Source of the DNA: Entamoeba invadens IP1 | Lineage: Eukaryota > Evosea > Mastigamoebida > Endamoebidae | Length of the DNA: 64,000 nt | Direction of reading: 5' to 3' | Assembly: GCF_000330505.1 (NCBI RefSeq) | Contig: NW_004440445.1 | Span: forward strand, 476,807-540,806 | Shown: piece after piece, positions 21,672 to 30,170 of the stretch | Layout of the letters: every line of letters begins with the position of its first letter | Numbering within the stretch: the stretch's first letter is position 1 | Made by a program: the position numbers and the translations under genes | Notes under the pieces: generated by a model | The model's input: the letters and a program-made list of their open reading frames with translations, nothing else | Told to the model about the DNA's origin: nothing | Databases searched by the model: none

Positions 21672-23615
21672 TTAGATCAAGTTTCTCGCGATTTGCTTCG
21701 CTCTTCTATAAACGATGCGCTTTGCAATAATGTAGATAAACAAATTGACGATAAAGAGGAAGATGATGACGATTCCCACAGTAAAGAAAATGTTTTTGTA
21801 TAACCATTGCCCAAAGTTATTAGCCACTTCTTTCAAATCCATTTCGACTTGGAATCCTTGGTAGACTGCATTCACATCTTCACCACTCACAACTTTAACT
21901 TCTACAGTGACATACCCGTTTTGGAGTAACTCGATGATATTGACGACAGCGTCAGTGAATTCCAATTTGAATACAAGTTCTTGGTCTGTAGTACTTATGA
22001 TTGTTTGTTCAGTTGATGACACATATACTTTATACACATCCTTCAAGTATTTCCCTATCAAACTAACTTCATTCCCCGACTTCACTTTTGCAGGTGTCAA
22101 TTTCCATATGTCGGGCCACTCTTCGACCTCCCCATTACAAAATTCGTCTTTATTCACACATGTTATTTTACCAGCATATCCAGCGACACTCAACTCTTCT
22201 TCTCCCGAACATAACATCCAATTATTATTCACACGAACTCTATACCCCCTCTCTACACACTTCACTCGATAACACGAAAAATCGGGAATGGGTACTGAGT
22301 ACTTCATTAATGATGTTGTGAAGCACCGAGCGTCTTGCCCAAATGAACTTCCTCTATCTAAGAATGACAAAGATGAGACTGTCTCAAGACTCAACATGTC
22401 TTGAGCATAACACTGTCCTCCACTCACTAAAGTAGTGTGAATACAATAGTCCATCAACTCTACCATTCCACCTCTATTAGGGTCTCCATAGTTCTGATAT
22501 ATCGGATCCAACCCAGGACTTGTGTGTGTCGTAGCATCACATATCCCAACAGCACCTCTGTCTGGGGTACATCCTCTGTTCTGGTTCTTCCCGTAATACG
22601 GCGCCTTTTCCGGCCAATTGCTGCACTTAAAAAAGTCCTTTTTCATTCCTTTTCCCCACGTCAGTGGCTCTGCAACTGAATAATTTGGTTTAAAAGTCCC
22701 CAAATCCTCAAAGTAGGCAAGCGTGAAGTTGGAGAGCGAAGAATACATCGACGACGTTCCAGTCATGATTTCATTGTATAAGACTCGCTTCTCCCAATGA
22801 GCTCCAGCAGTTCCACTTCCTCCTCCATCTTCAAACTCGACGTATTCAATTGTTTGGTCGTTAAAGTAGTCTTTAGCTACTCGAAGGACATTTGGGGTGT
22901 CGATAACACTGACAGTCTCTTCCCCTTTTCCTTTAGATACTTTGCGTGTTCCGGTACTCGACGAGAAGCCGAGTGCGTGTAACGTTTCATGTAAAAATGT
23001 GTGCACGTTGATTCTAAACTTCCCCGGCGTGGTGTCTAAGTTAGCGGGGTTGATGTTGGTGTACCCAAAGATACTTCTCTTTTTCATACGACCATTATTC
23101 AAACCAAGATAATCATCAGCAGATCCACAAGATGCAGCATATGCTAAAATAGTGGGTGACTCGACGGGGTGCGATGTGACATACATAATCATTCCAACAT
23201 CAGAGTCGACCACTTGGTCCTTAATATCAGAAACTTCCCCACAAGAAACTCTCTTCTTGTAGTTATCCTGTAAGATTTGGATAGTGCCGGGGTGGACCTG
23301 GAAATACTTGTTCAAATAGTTTTGTACTGACTCGACCATTGATTTGATGTAGTCCTTCTTTTCCGTAGTCAGAACATTCTCTTTCGAACATCCACCACCC
23401 TCTGTTAAACATACAGCTGGGTTGCTTGTATATATTCCATCTAACGCTCCCATATCAAACTTCACAATTAGAGGAGTCCATTCGCCTTCAGCTTTAAATT
23501 GCTGTTTTAACGTGTCATCCAAGGTGTATAACGTCTCTTCTGTTTGTGCTTGAATTTGAGAATAAATGCAGTCATATGAATAAACTGCTGTGGCGTATAG
23601 AATGAAAAACAACAT
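21672..23615 (-). CDS. Leishmanolysin (GP63, peptidase M8) cell-surface metalloprotease
   Basis: 647 codons, intronless. A signal peptide (MLFFILYATAVYS) is followed by the M8 catalytic domain. The zinc motif HETLHALGF is at residues ~210-218; the third ligand is likely the His of AHWEKR, about 60 residues on, and a Met-turn candidate lies in MTGTSSMYSS. The C-terminal half has many Cys (for example CYAQD, CFTTS), as in surface leishmanolysins. Residues ~615-637 form a transmembrane helix ending in a short basic tail (KRIVYRRAKQIARNLI), so the protein is a type I membrane protease rather than GPI-anchored. In Entamoeba this family affects adhesion and motility. All catalytic residues are present. 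Confidence 0.92.
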   Translation of the reverse strand: MLFFILYATAVYSYDCIYSQIQAQTEETLYTLDDTLKQQFKAEGEWTPLIVKFDMGALDGIYTSNPAVCLTEGGGCSKENVLTTEKKDYIKSMVESVQNYLNKYFQVHPGTIQILQDNYKKRVSCGEVSDIKDQVVDSDVGMIMYVTSHPVESPTILAYAASCGSADDYLGLNNGRMKKRSIFGYTNINPANLDTTPGKFRINVHTFLHETLHALGFSSSTGTRKVSKGKGEETVSVIDTPNVLRVAKDYFNDQTIEYVEFEDGGGSGTAGAHWEKRVLYNEIMTGTSSMYSSLSNFTLAYFEDLGTFKPNYSVAEPLTWGKGMKKDFFKCSNWPEKAPYYGKNQNRGCTPDRGAVGICDATTHTSPGLDPIYQNYGDPNRGGMVELMDYCIHTTLVSGGQCYAQDMLSLETVSSLSFLDRGSSFGQDARCFTTSLMKYSVPIPDFSCYRVKCVERGYRVRVNNNWMLCSGEEELSVAGYAGKITCVNKDEFCNGEVEEWPDIWKLTPAKVKSGNEVSLIGKYLKDVYKVYVSSTEQTIISTTDQELVFKLEFTDAVVNIIELLQNGYVTVEVKVVSGEDVNAVYQGFQVEMDLKEVANNFGQWLYKNIFFTVGIVIIFLFIVNLFIYIIAKRIVYRRAKQIARNLI

Positions 23616-24252
23616 TCTGACTTTGTTTGTTTCTTTGACTGTTTTACAACTCTCATTTATGAATGGGAATTTGTACTAGTTATATATAGTTTTTTTATTA
23701 GTATATATGAATTTTGGAAAATACTCGTGTCATTCACCATTCAAAAAACTCTTTAAAATAAAAAATGTTTTTTTTTGGCTGTGTACCTTTTTTCGTTGTT
23801 GAAATTTTTTTGGTTTATTTCAAATTTATTTTTTTAGGAAATAATTGGGGTGCAAATTTAGATATTTAGTAAAATATATTAATTTTATTATTTATAATGA
23901 TATTAAAAAATTTTTTATTAAATTATTAAAAATAATAATAGTATGAATCCCAATTGTTAATTAAAAATCTTTTTCTGTGTTTTCGATTTAGTTCAACAAT
24001 TCTACTTTTGTCATTCTATTAATATATATTAAAGAAATCATAAAATATACCTTTAAATTAATACCAAATAAATAATGATGCACATTTAATAATTTGTGGT
24101 TAAGAATTATACATTCAAAAGTATTTATTACCTATTAATTCATTATTAATAAAATACTAATAAATTATAAAAAATAGAATCTTTCCAGTAATTAATTACT
24201 AGTATTAAATAATTTATAATATAATACATTATAAGACACAATAAATCATCAC

Positions 24253-24634
24253 TTGAAAAGTAACCTAAATATCTTATAGTTAGTTAACCATATAGCCTGT
24301 TAAGTAACTGAACTATAGTTGACTTACAAACTATATTTTAACCAATCCAATTATAATAAATATATGGTTTAATTAATTATAATTATAACAATTGTTATTT
24401 ATAACTTTATTTTTAATTAATTAATTAACTATATAACATTATCATTATATATTATAGTTAATTTAAATTATTTTATATAATTGTTATATTTTTTGAATTT
24501 TATCCAAATTATAATAAAACCATATATTTATTATAATTGGATTGGTTAAAATATAGTTTGTAAGTCAACTATAGTTCAGTTACTTAACAGGCTATATGGT
24601 TAACTAACTATAAGATATTTAGGTTACTTCTCAA
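24253..24634. repeat. Long inverted repeat, 118-bp arms (MITE-like or giant hairpin)
   Basis: Left arm 24253-24370 and right arm 24517-24634 are reverse complements over 118 bp with one evident mismatch near the outer end (TTGAAAAG against TTGAGAAG). The 146-bp spacer is A/T only. The arms have mixed sequence (for example AGGCTATATGGTTAAC), so this is not simple AT self-complementarity. It lies between the GP63 start and the PRP31 stop and contains no gene. A miniature inverted-repeat element is the likely origin; no clear target-site duplication is seen. Confidence 0.85.
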
Positions 24635-24684
24635 CTACTTCAATGAATTTGATGTATTATTATAATATAGTTCAATCAATATAC

Positions 24685-26016
24685 TTATTTGTTTCTGAGT
24701 GGGTCGGAAATGACAATTCCACCAGTCGCGCTTTGTGCAACACTTGTAGTTGCACCTCCAACTCTTCCAAAAGTTGTCACTCCACCAAACACAGTAGCAT
24801 TTCCTTTCACTTCGAGTTTCTTGTTTTTAAGTATTTTACGTTCTTCCACCTTCAACTTCGTCTTAGCCAAGTCTCCAAACCCTCTTCCAGCCACAGTCAA
24901 CTCCGGCTTTCCAAATTCCATTCGGTTCATATCTTTTCTGATTTCCGTCATCGAATACATCTCTCGGATTCTTTTAACCCTCTTCCCCCCTCTTTTGTTC
25001 TTTCTTCTCTTCACATCGGGGGGTACAATCACTTTCTTTCCTTTCAAAGGAGGTGGTTTGACCAATTCGGCCACTCGCTTGTCGTACGCTGTCTTTAAAA
25101 ATCTTCCAACACTTCCATCACCACTTCCCCCTTCAAAGTCAGCTCGTGCGGCAAGTGTCACTTTCCCCGCCAAAAATCGATTCGCTTTCTTTCGCAAATC
25201 AACATCAACGTCTTGCACTAAATCTGAGTAATACAAATACCCCGCGTGTGGGACGTGGTGTGTCGACGAAAAGCCATTCAGCGCGATTTGCTTTTGTCCA
25301 AGGAGTTGTACGATATTCGAAGGCAACGAGATCATCACGCCGAGTCCTCCGGCCGCTGAAATGAGTTTTGCAGTGATTTCTGGTCCGACGATGGATGTCA
25401 TATTTGGTGCTAAAAAGTTCATTCGACTTTCCAAGTAGTCGATGACCTCTTGGTAACACTGTTGGAGATGAATCAACTCGTCGCATTCTTTAAAGGCAAT
25501 TTCGTACTCTTTTTCGTTCAGAAATGTGTTCTTCCGATTCGCAGCAGCTGTGACGACTCCAATGATCACCGCTGGTGTTAATATTTGACTTAAATCAACT
25601 TTTGTGATGTCACTCTCCAATTTGATTTGTTTGACAGCCATTGCATACTCCACACTATCCGGGACTAATATCGGCAATTCAGGAAATTGTTTTGAATAGA
25701 TCTCTTTGATGTGGGTGTGTAACGCACTGATTTGGTTTGTTACTGCTAACAACATTTTAGGTACGTTCACCAGTAGCATATACTCGGGGTCTTTATCCTT
25801 TTCTGATATCATCGACATGTCCCTCTGCATGTCGCGATACTTCCGAATCTCCGTCATAAATGTCTCAAACTCGTCATAAGAAAAATTTGTCGCTTCGCTT
25901 GGAATGTACTTCTCAAGTGTCTCCAAATCGTTCTCTTGAGCATTTCCATCGTCCATATAAAAGTCGTTTAAAAACTCGTCAGCGAGGCCGCCACCTTCTT
26001 CTTCCATTTTTTGCAT
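24685..26016 (-). CDS. PRP31: U4/U6 snRNP splicing factor PRP31 (Nop domain)
   Basis: 443 codons, intronless. It has the N-terminal NOSIC-like helical part (residues ~85-140) and the Nop domain (~210-330) with the diagnostic SIVGPEITAKLISAAGG block, then LPSNIVQLLGQ and HAGYLYYSD. A Lys/Arg-rich C-terminal Prp31 tail follows (PPDVKRRKNKRGGKRVK, then TVAGRGFG). PRP31 bridges the U4 snRNA 5' stem-loop and 15.5K protein to hold the U4/U6.U5 tri-snRNP together. Length is near the family norm. A second in-frame ATG stands three codons in. Confidence 0.93.
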   Translation of the reverse strand: MQKMEEEGGGLADEFLNDFYMDDGNAQENDLETLEKYIPSEATNFSYDEFETFMTEIRKYRDMQRDMSMISEKDKDPEYMLLVNVPKMLLAVTNQISALHTHIKEIYSKQFPELPILVPDSVEYAMAVKQIKLESDITKVDLSQILTPAVIIGVVTAAANRKNTFLNEKEYEIAFKECDELIHLQQCYQEVIDYLESRMNFLAPNMTSIVGPEITAKLISAAGGLGVMISLPSNIVQLLGQKQIALNGFSSTHHVPHAGYLYYSDLVQDVDVDLRKKANRFLAGKVTLAARADFEGGSGDGSVGRFLKTAYDKRVAELVKPPPLKGKKVIVPPDVKRRKNKRGGKRVKRIREMYSMTEIRKDMNRMEFGKPELTVAGRGFGDLAKTKLKVEERKILKNKKLEVKGNATVFGGVTTFGRVGGATTSVAQSATGGIVISDPLRNK

Positions 26017-26148
26017 TTCAAAGTTAAGTTCTTAATTATAGTTATTTATAATATAATGATACATTACAATAATCATACTATAATCATATTATAATAATAT
26101 TTTTATTATATTAAATAATTTACTCAAACTAAAAAGAACAAAATCTTA

Positions 26149-28173
26149 TTATTTTACTTCATTGATGATCACCTCAAGTAACCCCTTTCGAGCAATTCTT
26201 TGTGATTTAATGAATTGTGGCGACTCAATTGATGATCGCTCTCCATTGATCGCTTTACACAACAACCACTCTTTGAACACTTCATCTCGCTTGAACAACT
26301 TTTCTGGTGGGAATCGCGGCAAGAACGCTTGAACTGCAGATTTACAACACACGCACACCTTATAAAATGGTGAACCCTTCACTATTGTTGGTGTCACAAT
26401 AATAAACACGTGATTGAATTGTGTGACAAACGAATTCAAGTCGATTTCGTCATCTTTTTTGCCGTTTGATTCTTTGAAGATGATCACTACGACGTCGTTG
26501 CCAATATGCCTCTTTTTGTCGAGATGTTGGGGATCTTCCTCGACGTGTTGTAACATTGTTGCGACGTGGAACATTATCTCTGTGCCTTTGTATTTTGACA
26601 CAATAGAAGTTGTTCCTGTTGTATTACTAGTCACATCCAACCCACCTCGATATCCGGTGTAACCTTTCAAGGTAACGGTTTCGCCAATTAATTTGTAAAA
26701 TTCCGTGCAAAGTGGTGATGGCGTTGTGTTACTCAGAAACTCCATTTCAGTCCGTTGACCTTGTTTTGCATACAAAAGTCCGATTTTGTACGAGTGGCAC
26801 TGATTTCGCTCTTCAAATTCAATCAGTTTTGGCCACACACTTTTGTCACACTCTTTCATCTTCACTTGGTCTTTCTTTAAGCCAAAGACACTCATCGTCT
26901 CATTGTCGATGTTCTTCAGGTCGGTGACATACGTCTTGACATTACCAAATTGGGAGATGACAACTGCTCGCTTCAATCCACCACTCTCATCCCCAACAGC
27001 TATCATAATTGGCCCTTTGTCCGTTGCTACATCATTGTAAAACACTTTCTTGTTAACAGACTGACAAACTCCTTCTTTCAATGGTCTTTCGAAATAACTT
27101 TCATTGAAGATTGGGACGTCCTCATTCAATAAATTGGAGATGTCGTCTTCACTCATTTCGAAGTGATAGTCATCTTTTAATGAGGTGTCTACTACGCCAC
27201 GAGTATTCACATCGTCTGTGAAGACTTCAAACGGTTGTATATTCTGTTTGCACCAATCGTCATCTTCATCATCTGCTTCACACTCGATTGGTAAGAGGTT
27301 GGTGATATTTTCTGCTTTAATGATTTGCACGCCACACTTCAAAACGCCTTTAGAACCTTTAATGGGGTAACTCTTGATAACCATATCATCTTCTGTAATA
27401 TCAAAGAGAGGAATGTCGACCGACCCTAACACAGTGTTGGTCTTTATCATCTTCCAGTCTTTAATTTGTATTTTAATAACATTGGCTTTGTTGTATGAAA
27501 AGGATAAGAGGGACCCCCAAAATGGATCTCCTTTCTTCTTATATACTATAGTCTCTAACATTTGTTTACCAATACACACTTGGGCATATAAACTCGACTT
27601 CTCTTTCTCATCGATAAAACCTTCCGTCTTTTGTACCATCACCTGTAACAGATTTTGATGCCTGCAAACGAAAAGAGGAATCGAGTCGATGTTTAATTGG
27701 TCGATGGCCGTCTGCATTAATAGACTCTTTTTATTCTCTTTGGTGTCAATGTACTGGGAAGATGGGACGGCGTAAGTACTAAAAGTGATCTCCCCAGCAC
27801 TTTTGTCGTTGTCTTTGAGTGGGACGCGCCACACTATATTCTTGTTGATCGGAATCCGCTCCGCCATGATCTTGAATTTCCCTAAGAAGTCGTCTGCACT
27901 GAATTTCAGTGCGTTGTCCCAATCAAAACAGTTGAATATCAGAAAAGACTCCGGCGTGACGTTGTTGAGGACAAACGCGTCGTTCCAAATGGGCGAAAGG
28001 GACGTCTTCACTGTTTCAGTCTTTTTTTTCTTCTTTGTCAAGCGATCTTTTTCAAAGCTTGTATACGTCAGAACAACATAAGGATCTGACAGTCCAGTCG
28101 GGTCCGCTTTAGGTAAATTGCGAGCGGAATATATTCGAACTGCTATAGTTACAAAGGAGTCTGTTGGTATCAT
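26149..28173 (-). CDS. C2-C2-RapGAP protein
   Basis: 674 codons, intronless. Residues ~5-125 are a typical C2 domain (RIYSARNLPKADPTGLSDPY, with Asp residues for Ca2+), and ~165-285 a second, weaker C2 without the full Asp set. The C-terminal third (~490-674) is a RapGAP domain: FHVATMLQH, then KKRHIGNDVVVIIFKE, where the Asn of GND corresponds to the catalytic Asn thumb of Rap1GAP, and FNHVFIIVTP. It probably stimulates GTP hydrolysis on Rap/Ras-type GTPases, recruited to membrane by Ca2+/lipid. The start resembles copines, but no von Willebrand A domain follows. This C2-C2-RapGAP order is not the common metazoan one. Confidence 0.8.
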   Translation of the reverse strand: MIPTDSFVTIAVRIYSARNLPKADPTGLSDPYVVLTYTSFEKDRLTKKKKKTETVKTSLSPIWNDAFVLNNVTPESFLIFNCFDWDNALKFSADDFLGKFKIMAERIPINKNIVWRVPLKDNDKSAGEITFSTYAVPSSQYIDTKENKKSLLMQTAIDQLNIDSIPLFVCRHQNLLQVMVQKTEGFIDEKEKSSLYAQVCIGKQMLETIVYKKKGDPFWGSLLSFSYNKANVIKIQIKDWKMIKTNTVLGSVDIPLFDITEDDMVIKSYPIKGSKGVLKCGVQIIKAENITNLLPIECEADDEDDDWCKQNIQPFEVFTDDVNTRGVVDTSLKDDYHFEMSEDDISNLLNEDVPIFNESYFERPLKEGVCQSVNKKVFYNDVATDKGPIMIAVGDESGGLKRAVVISQFGNVKTYVTDLKNIDNETMSVFGLKKDQVKMKECDKSVWPKLIEFEERNQCHSYKIGLLYAKQGQRTEMEFLSNTTPSPLCTEFYKLIGETVTLKGYTGYRGGLDVTSNTTGTTSIVSKYKGTEIMFHVATMLQHVEEDPQHLDKKRHIGNDVVVIIFKESNGKKDDEIDLNSFVTQFNHVFIIVTPTIVKGSPFYKVCVCCKSAVQAFLPRFPPEKLFKRDEVFKEWLLCKAINGERSSIESPQFIKSQRIARKGLLEVIINEVK

Positions 28174-28954
28174 ATGTATTCAAAATAAGTTAGTCCTATT
28201 AAATTAGAGAAACACTCTTATCGAAGAGAATGAGGAATGATTCGATACCTTCGAGTGTATTTGTTCCTCATTTCCTGATTTTGTAGGTAAATATTTTTCA
28301 AATAGAATAGTAAGGAAAACTTAAAGAGGCATTGAAGTGCATCTTTGCTCTTGTTATTGTGTTTCGGCTTACCAATTGGTATTGTTTGATACATTATTAA
28401 TATATAGTTTCATTTATAATACTTTTATTATAAATGGAATGTATTGTTGGTTCATGAAATGTTAATTGAATAACAAAGAGCGTATTGGCGTATCTTGAAT
28501 TGTTGTGGCAATTATTATTTCAGACAAACACGTGGCTTATTGATTAAATTATTAATTAAAACATTCATATAATAATTATTCCTTTTATTTGAGAAAACAA
28601 GATTTTTAATCTCAATGTCTTTTTGTTTGAAATTTGTTGTTATCACGATAATAATCCCGATTTGATAGTACAATTAAGGCTATTTTAAACTATAATTAGT
28701 AATTTTGACAAGTTAACATTAAAGAGGAATTCTTTTTTATTTATTTAATGGTTTATTTTATCATTTGTACTAGTTATTTCTTGGAATTGAAATAAATTGA
28801 ATAAAATCTTTAATACAGTAAAATTAAAAAAATGAAAATAAACTATATAATATAATTAATAAAACTATAATATTACAATTATAATTATTCTATAATTAAT
28901 AATAAATTAAACCAATACAATAGATACAACTCATTAATTATTAATATAACAAAG
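28174..28954. other. AT-rich intergenic region
   Basis: About 780 bp. Composition is mixed near 28200-28350 (likely promoter of the C2-RapGAP gene) and then strongly A/T-rich. No open frame or repeat of note. Confidence 0.5.
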
Positions 28955-29737
28955 TCACCACCAGATCAAAACGACTGACATGATTGTGTTGACAAAAATC
29001 AGACTTCCAACAGAGACAAAGAGTGAGCTGTAAAACACGTTGTAGGTGTTCTTAAGATTTGTCAAATCCCGTTTTATTATTTGACCCAAAGTTTGAGTTG
29101 AAGATATCAACTCGTCCAGATTTGAGAATGAGTTGTAAATCATGTTGAGTCTCATTAATAAAATATTAAGAGACGAAGAAAACCCACTCAACCCAACAGC
29201 AGTTTTGTCGGCAAGATCCAACACCTGTGGAAGTGTTTGTGTCAGTTTGGTGATGTTTTGTTTGAGCATATCGATCTTGTGTTTCAATGTTCTGTCGATG
29301 AAGAATCTGAGTGGGGTATGTTCTAATGCTTCAAGGAAATTCTCTGTGTTGTTGAGCATCATATCAACAGCAACAAACAGTGGACTGCTTTGGTCGAATG
29401 TTGTTCTCATCGTACTCAATGCAACGTTCACTGAAGACATCATTATATTATTAGAGAAGTCCACTCTGGAAAGATCTCCGGTTAGTCGAAGTAAAAACTC
29501 GTCTAAGTGAAGTGGAGGACCTTCTACTGTCTGTGAATTGAAAGTTGAAGTTTCCATTTGTGTGGGGACATTCGGCAAAAACAAGATTGACAATATCAGA
29601 AGAATGAGTGAAGCGGCAGAAAAAGATAGTGTAAAATAAAGAAGCGATTTTGGACGAAATGAGTTGGTTTGAACAATGCTCAAATCAGCAGAAAGGTATG
29701 ACGGTAAAAGTGGTTCTCGCTCGTGGATCCCTTTCAT
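28955..29737 (-). CDS. Two-transmembrane protein with acidic dileucine signal
   Basis: 260 codons, intronless; family not recognised. The cytosolic N-terminus contains EREPLLP, an acidic dileucine [DE]xxxL[LI] motif of the sort read by AP adaptors. TM1 is at residues ~31-53 (LLYFTLSFSAASLILLILS) and TM2 at ~237-259 (FVSVGSLIFVNTIMSVVLIW). The ~180-residue middle region has N-x-T sequons and long amphipathic helices, and probably faces the lumen or outside, with both ends cytosolic. An endolysosomal location is inferred from the sorting motif. Confidence 0.65.
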   Translation of the reverse strand: MKGIHEREPLLPSYLSADLSIVQTNSFRPKSLLYFTLSFSAASLILLILSILFLPNVPTQMETSTFNSQTVEGPPLHLDEFLLRLTGDLSRVDFSNNIMMSSVNVALSTMRTTFDQSSPLFVAVDMMLNNTENFLEALEHTPLRFFIDRTLKHKIDMLKQNITKLTQTLPQVLDLADKTAVGLSGFSSSLNILLMRLNMIYNSFSNLDELISSTQTLGQIIKRDLTNLKNTYNVFYSSLFVSVGSLIFVNTIMSVVLIWW

Positions 29738-30069
29738 TGAATTTTTTTTCTTATTGAGTGTCTAATCAATTCTCGTTTGTCAGTTGTTAATCTCGCTTCT
29801 CATTTTTTTTCTTCGTTTTTTTATTCACAGTTTTTAATGATTATTGAATTATAATAATAATAAAAAAATATTATAAAAATATTATAATAATTAAATTATA
29901 TAACAATTAGTAATTAAAAATACATTTTTACAATAATAATAATTACTAAACATTTCTTTTTTATATTTAAAAAAATAATTTAAAAATAGTATTTATTAGT
30001 AAATTTTGTTATAAAATATTATATAAAAAATGAGAGAATAATAAAAAAAACAATCCAAAAAATCTCAAA
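29738..30069. other. AT-rich spacer leading to assembly gap
   Basis: About 330 bp, almost only A and T after 29835. Nothing recognisable. Confidence 0.5.
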
Positions 30070-30169
30070 NNNNNNNNNNNNNNNNNNNNNNNNNNNNNNN
30101 NNNNNNNNNNNNNNNNNNNNNNNNNNNNNNNNNNNNNNNNNNNNNNNNNNNNNNNNNNNNNNNNNNNNN
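30070..30169. other. Assembly gap of exactly 100 N
   Basis: Bases 30070-30169 are N. The round number suggests a placeholder of unknown true size; linkage across it rests on scaffolding. The next gene starts one base after it. Confidence 0.98.
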
Positions 30170-30170
30170 C

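Noticed and set aside
26149..28173. Copine (C2-C2-vWA) identity suggested by the N-terminus
   Set aside because: The C-terminal third has RapGAP signatures (KKRHIGND, FNHVFIIV) and no MIDAS-type vWA motif.
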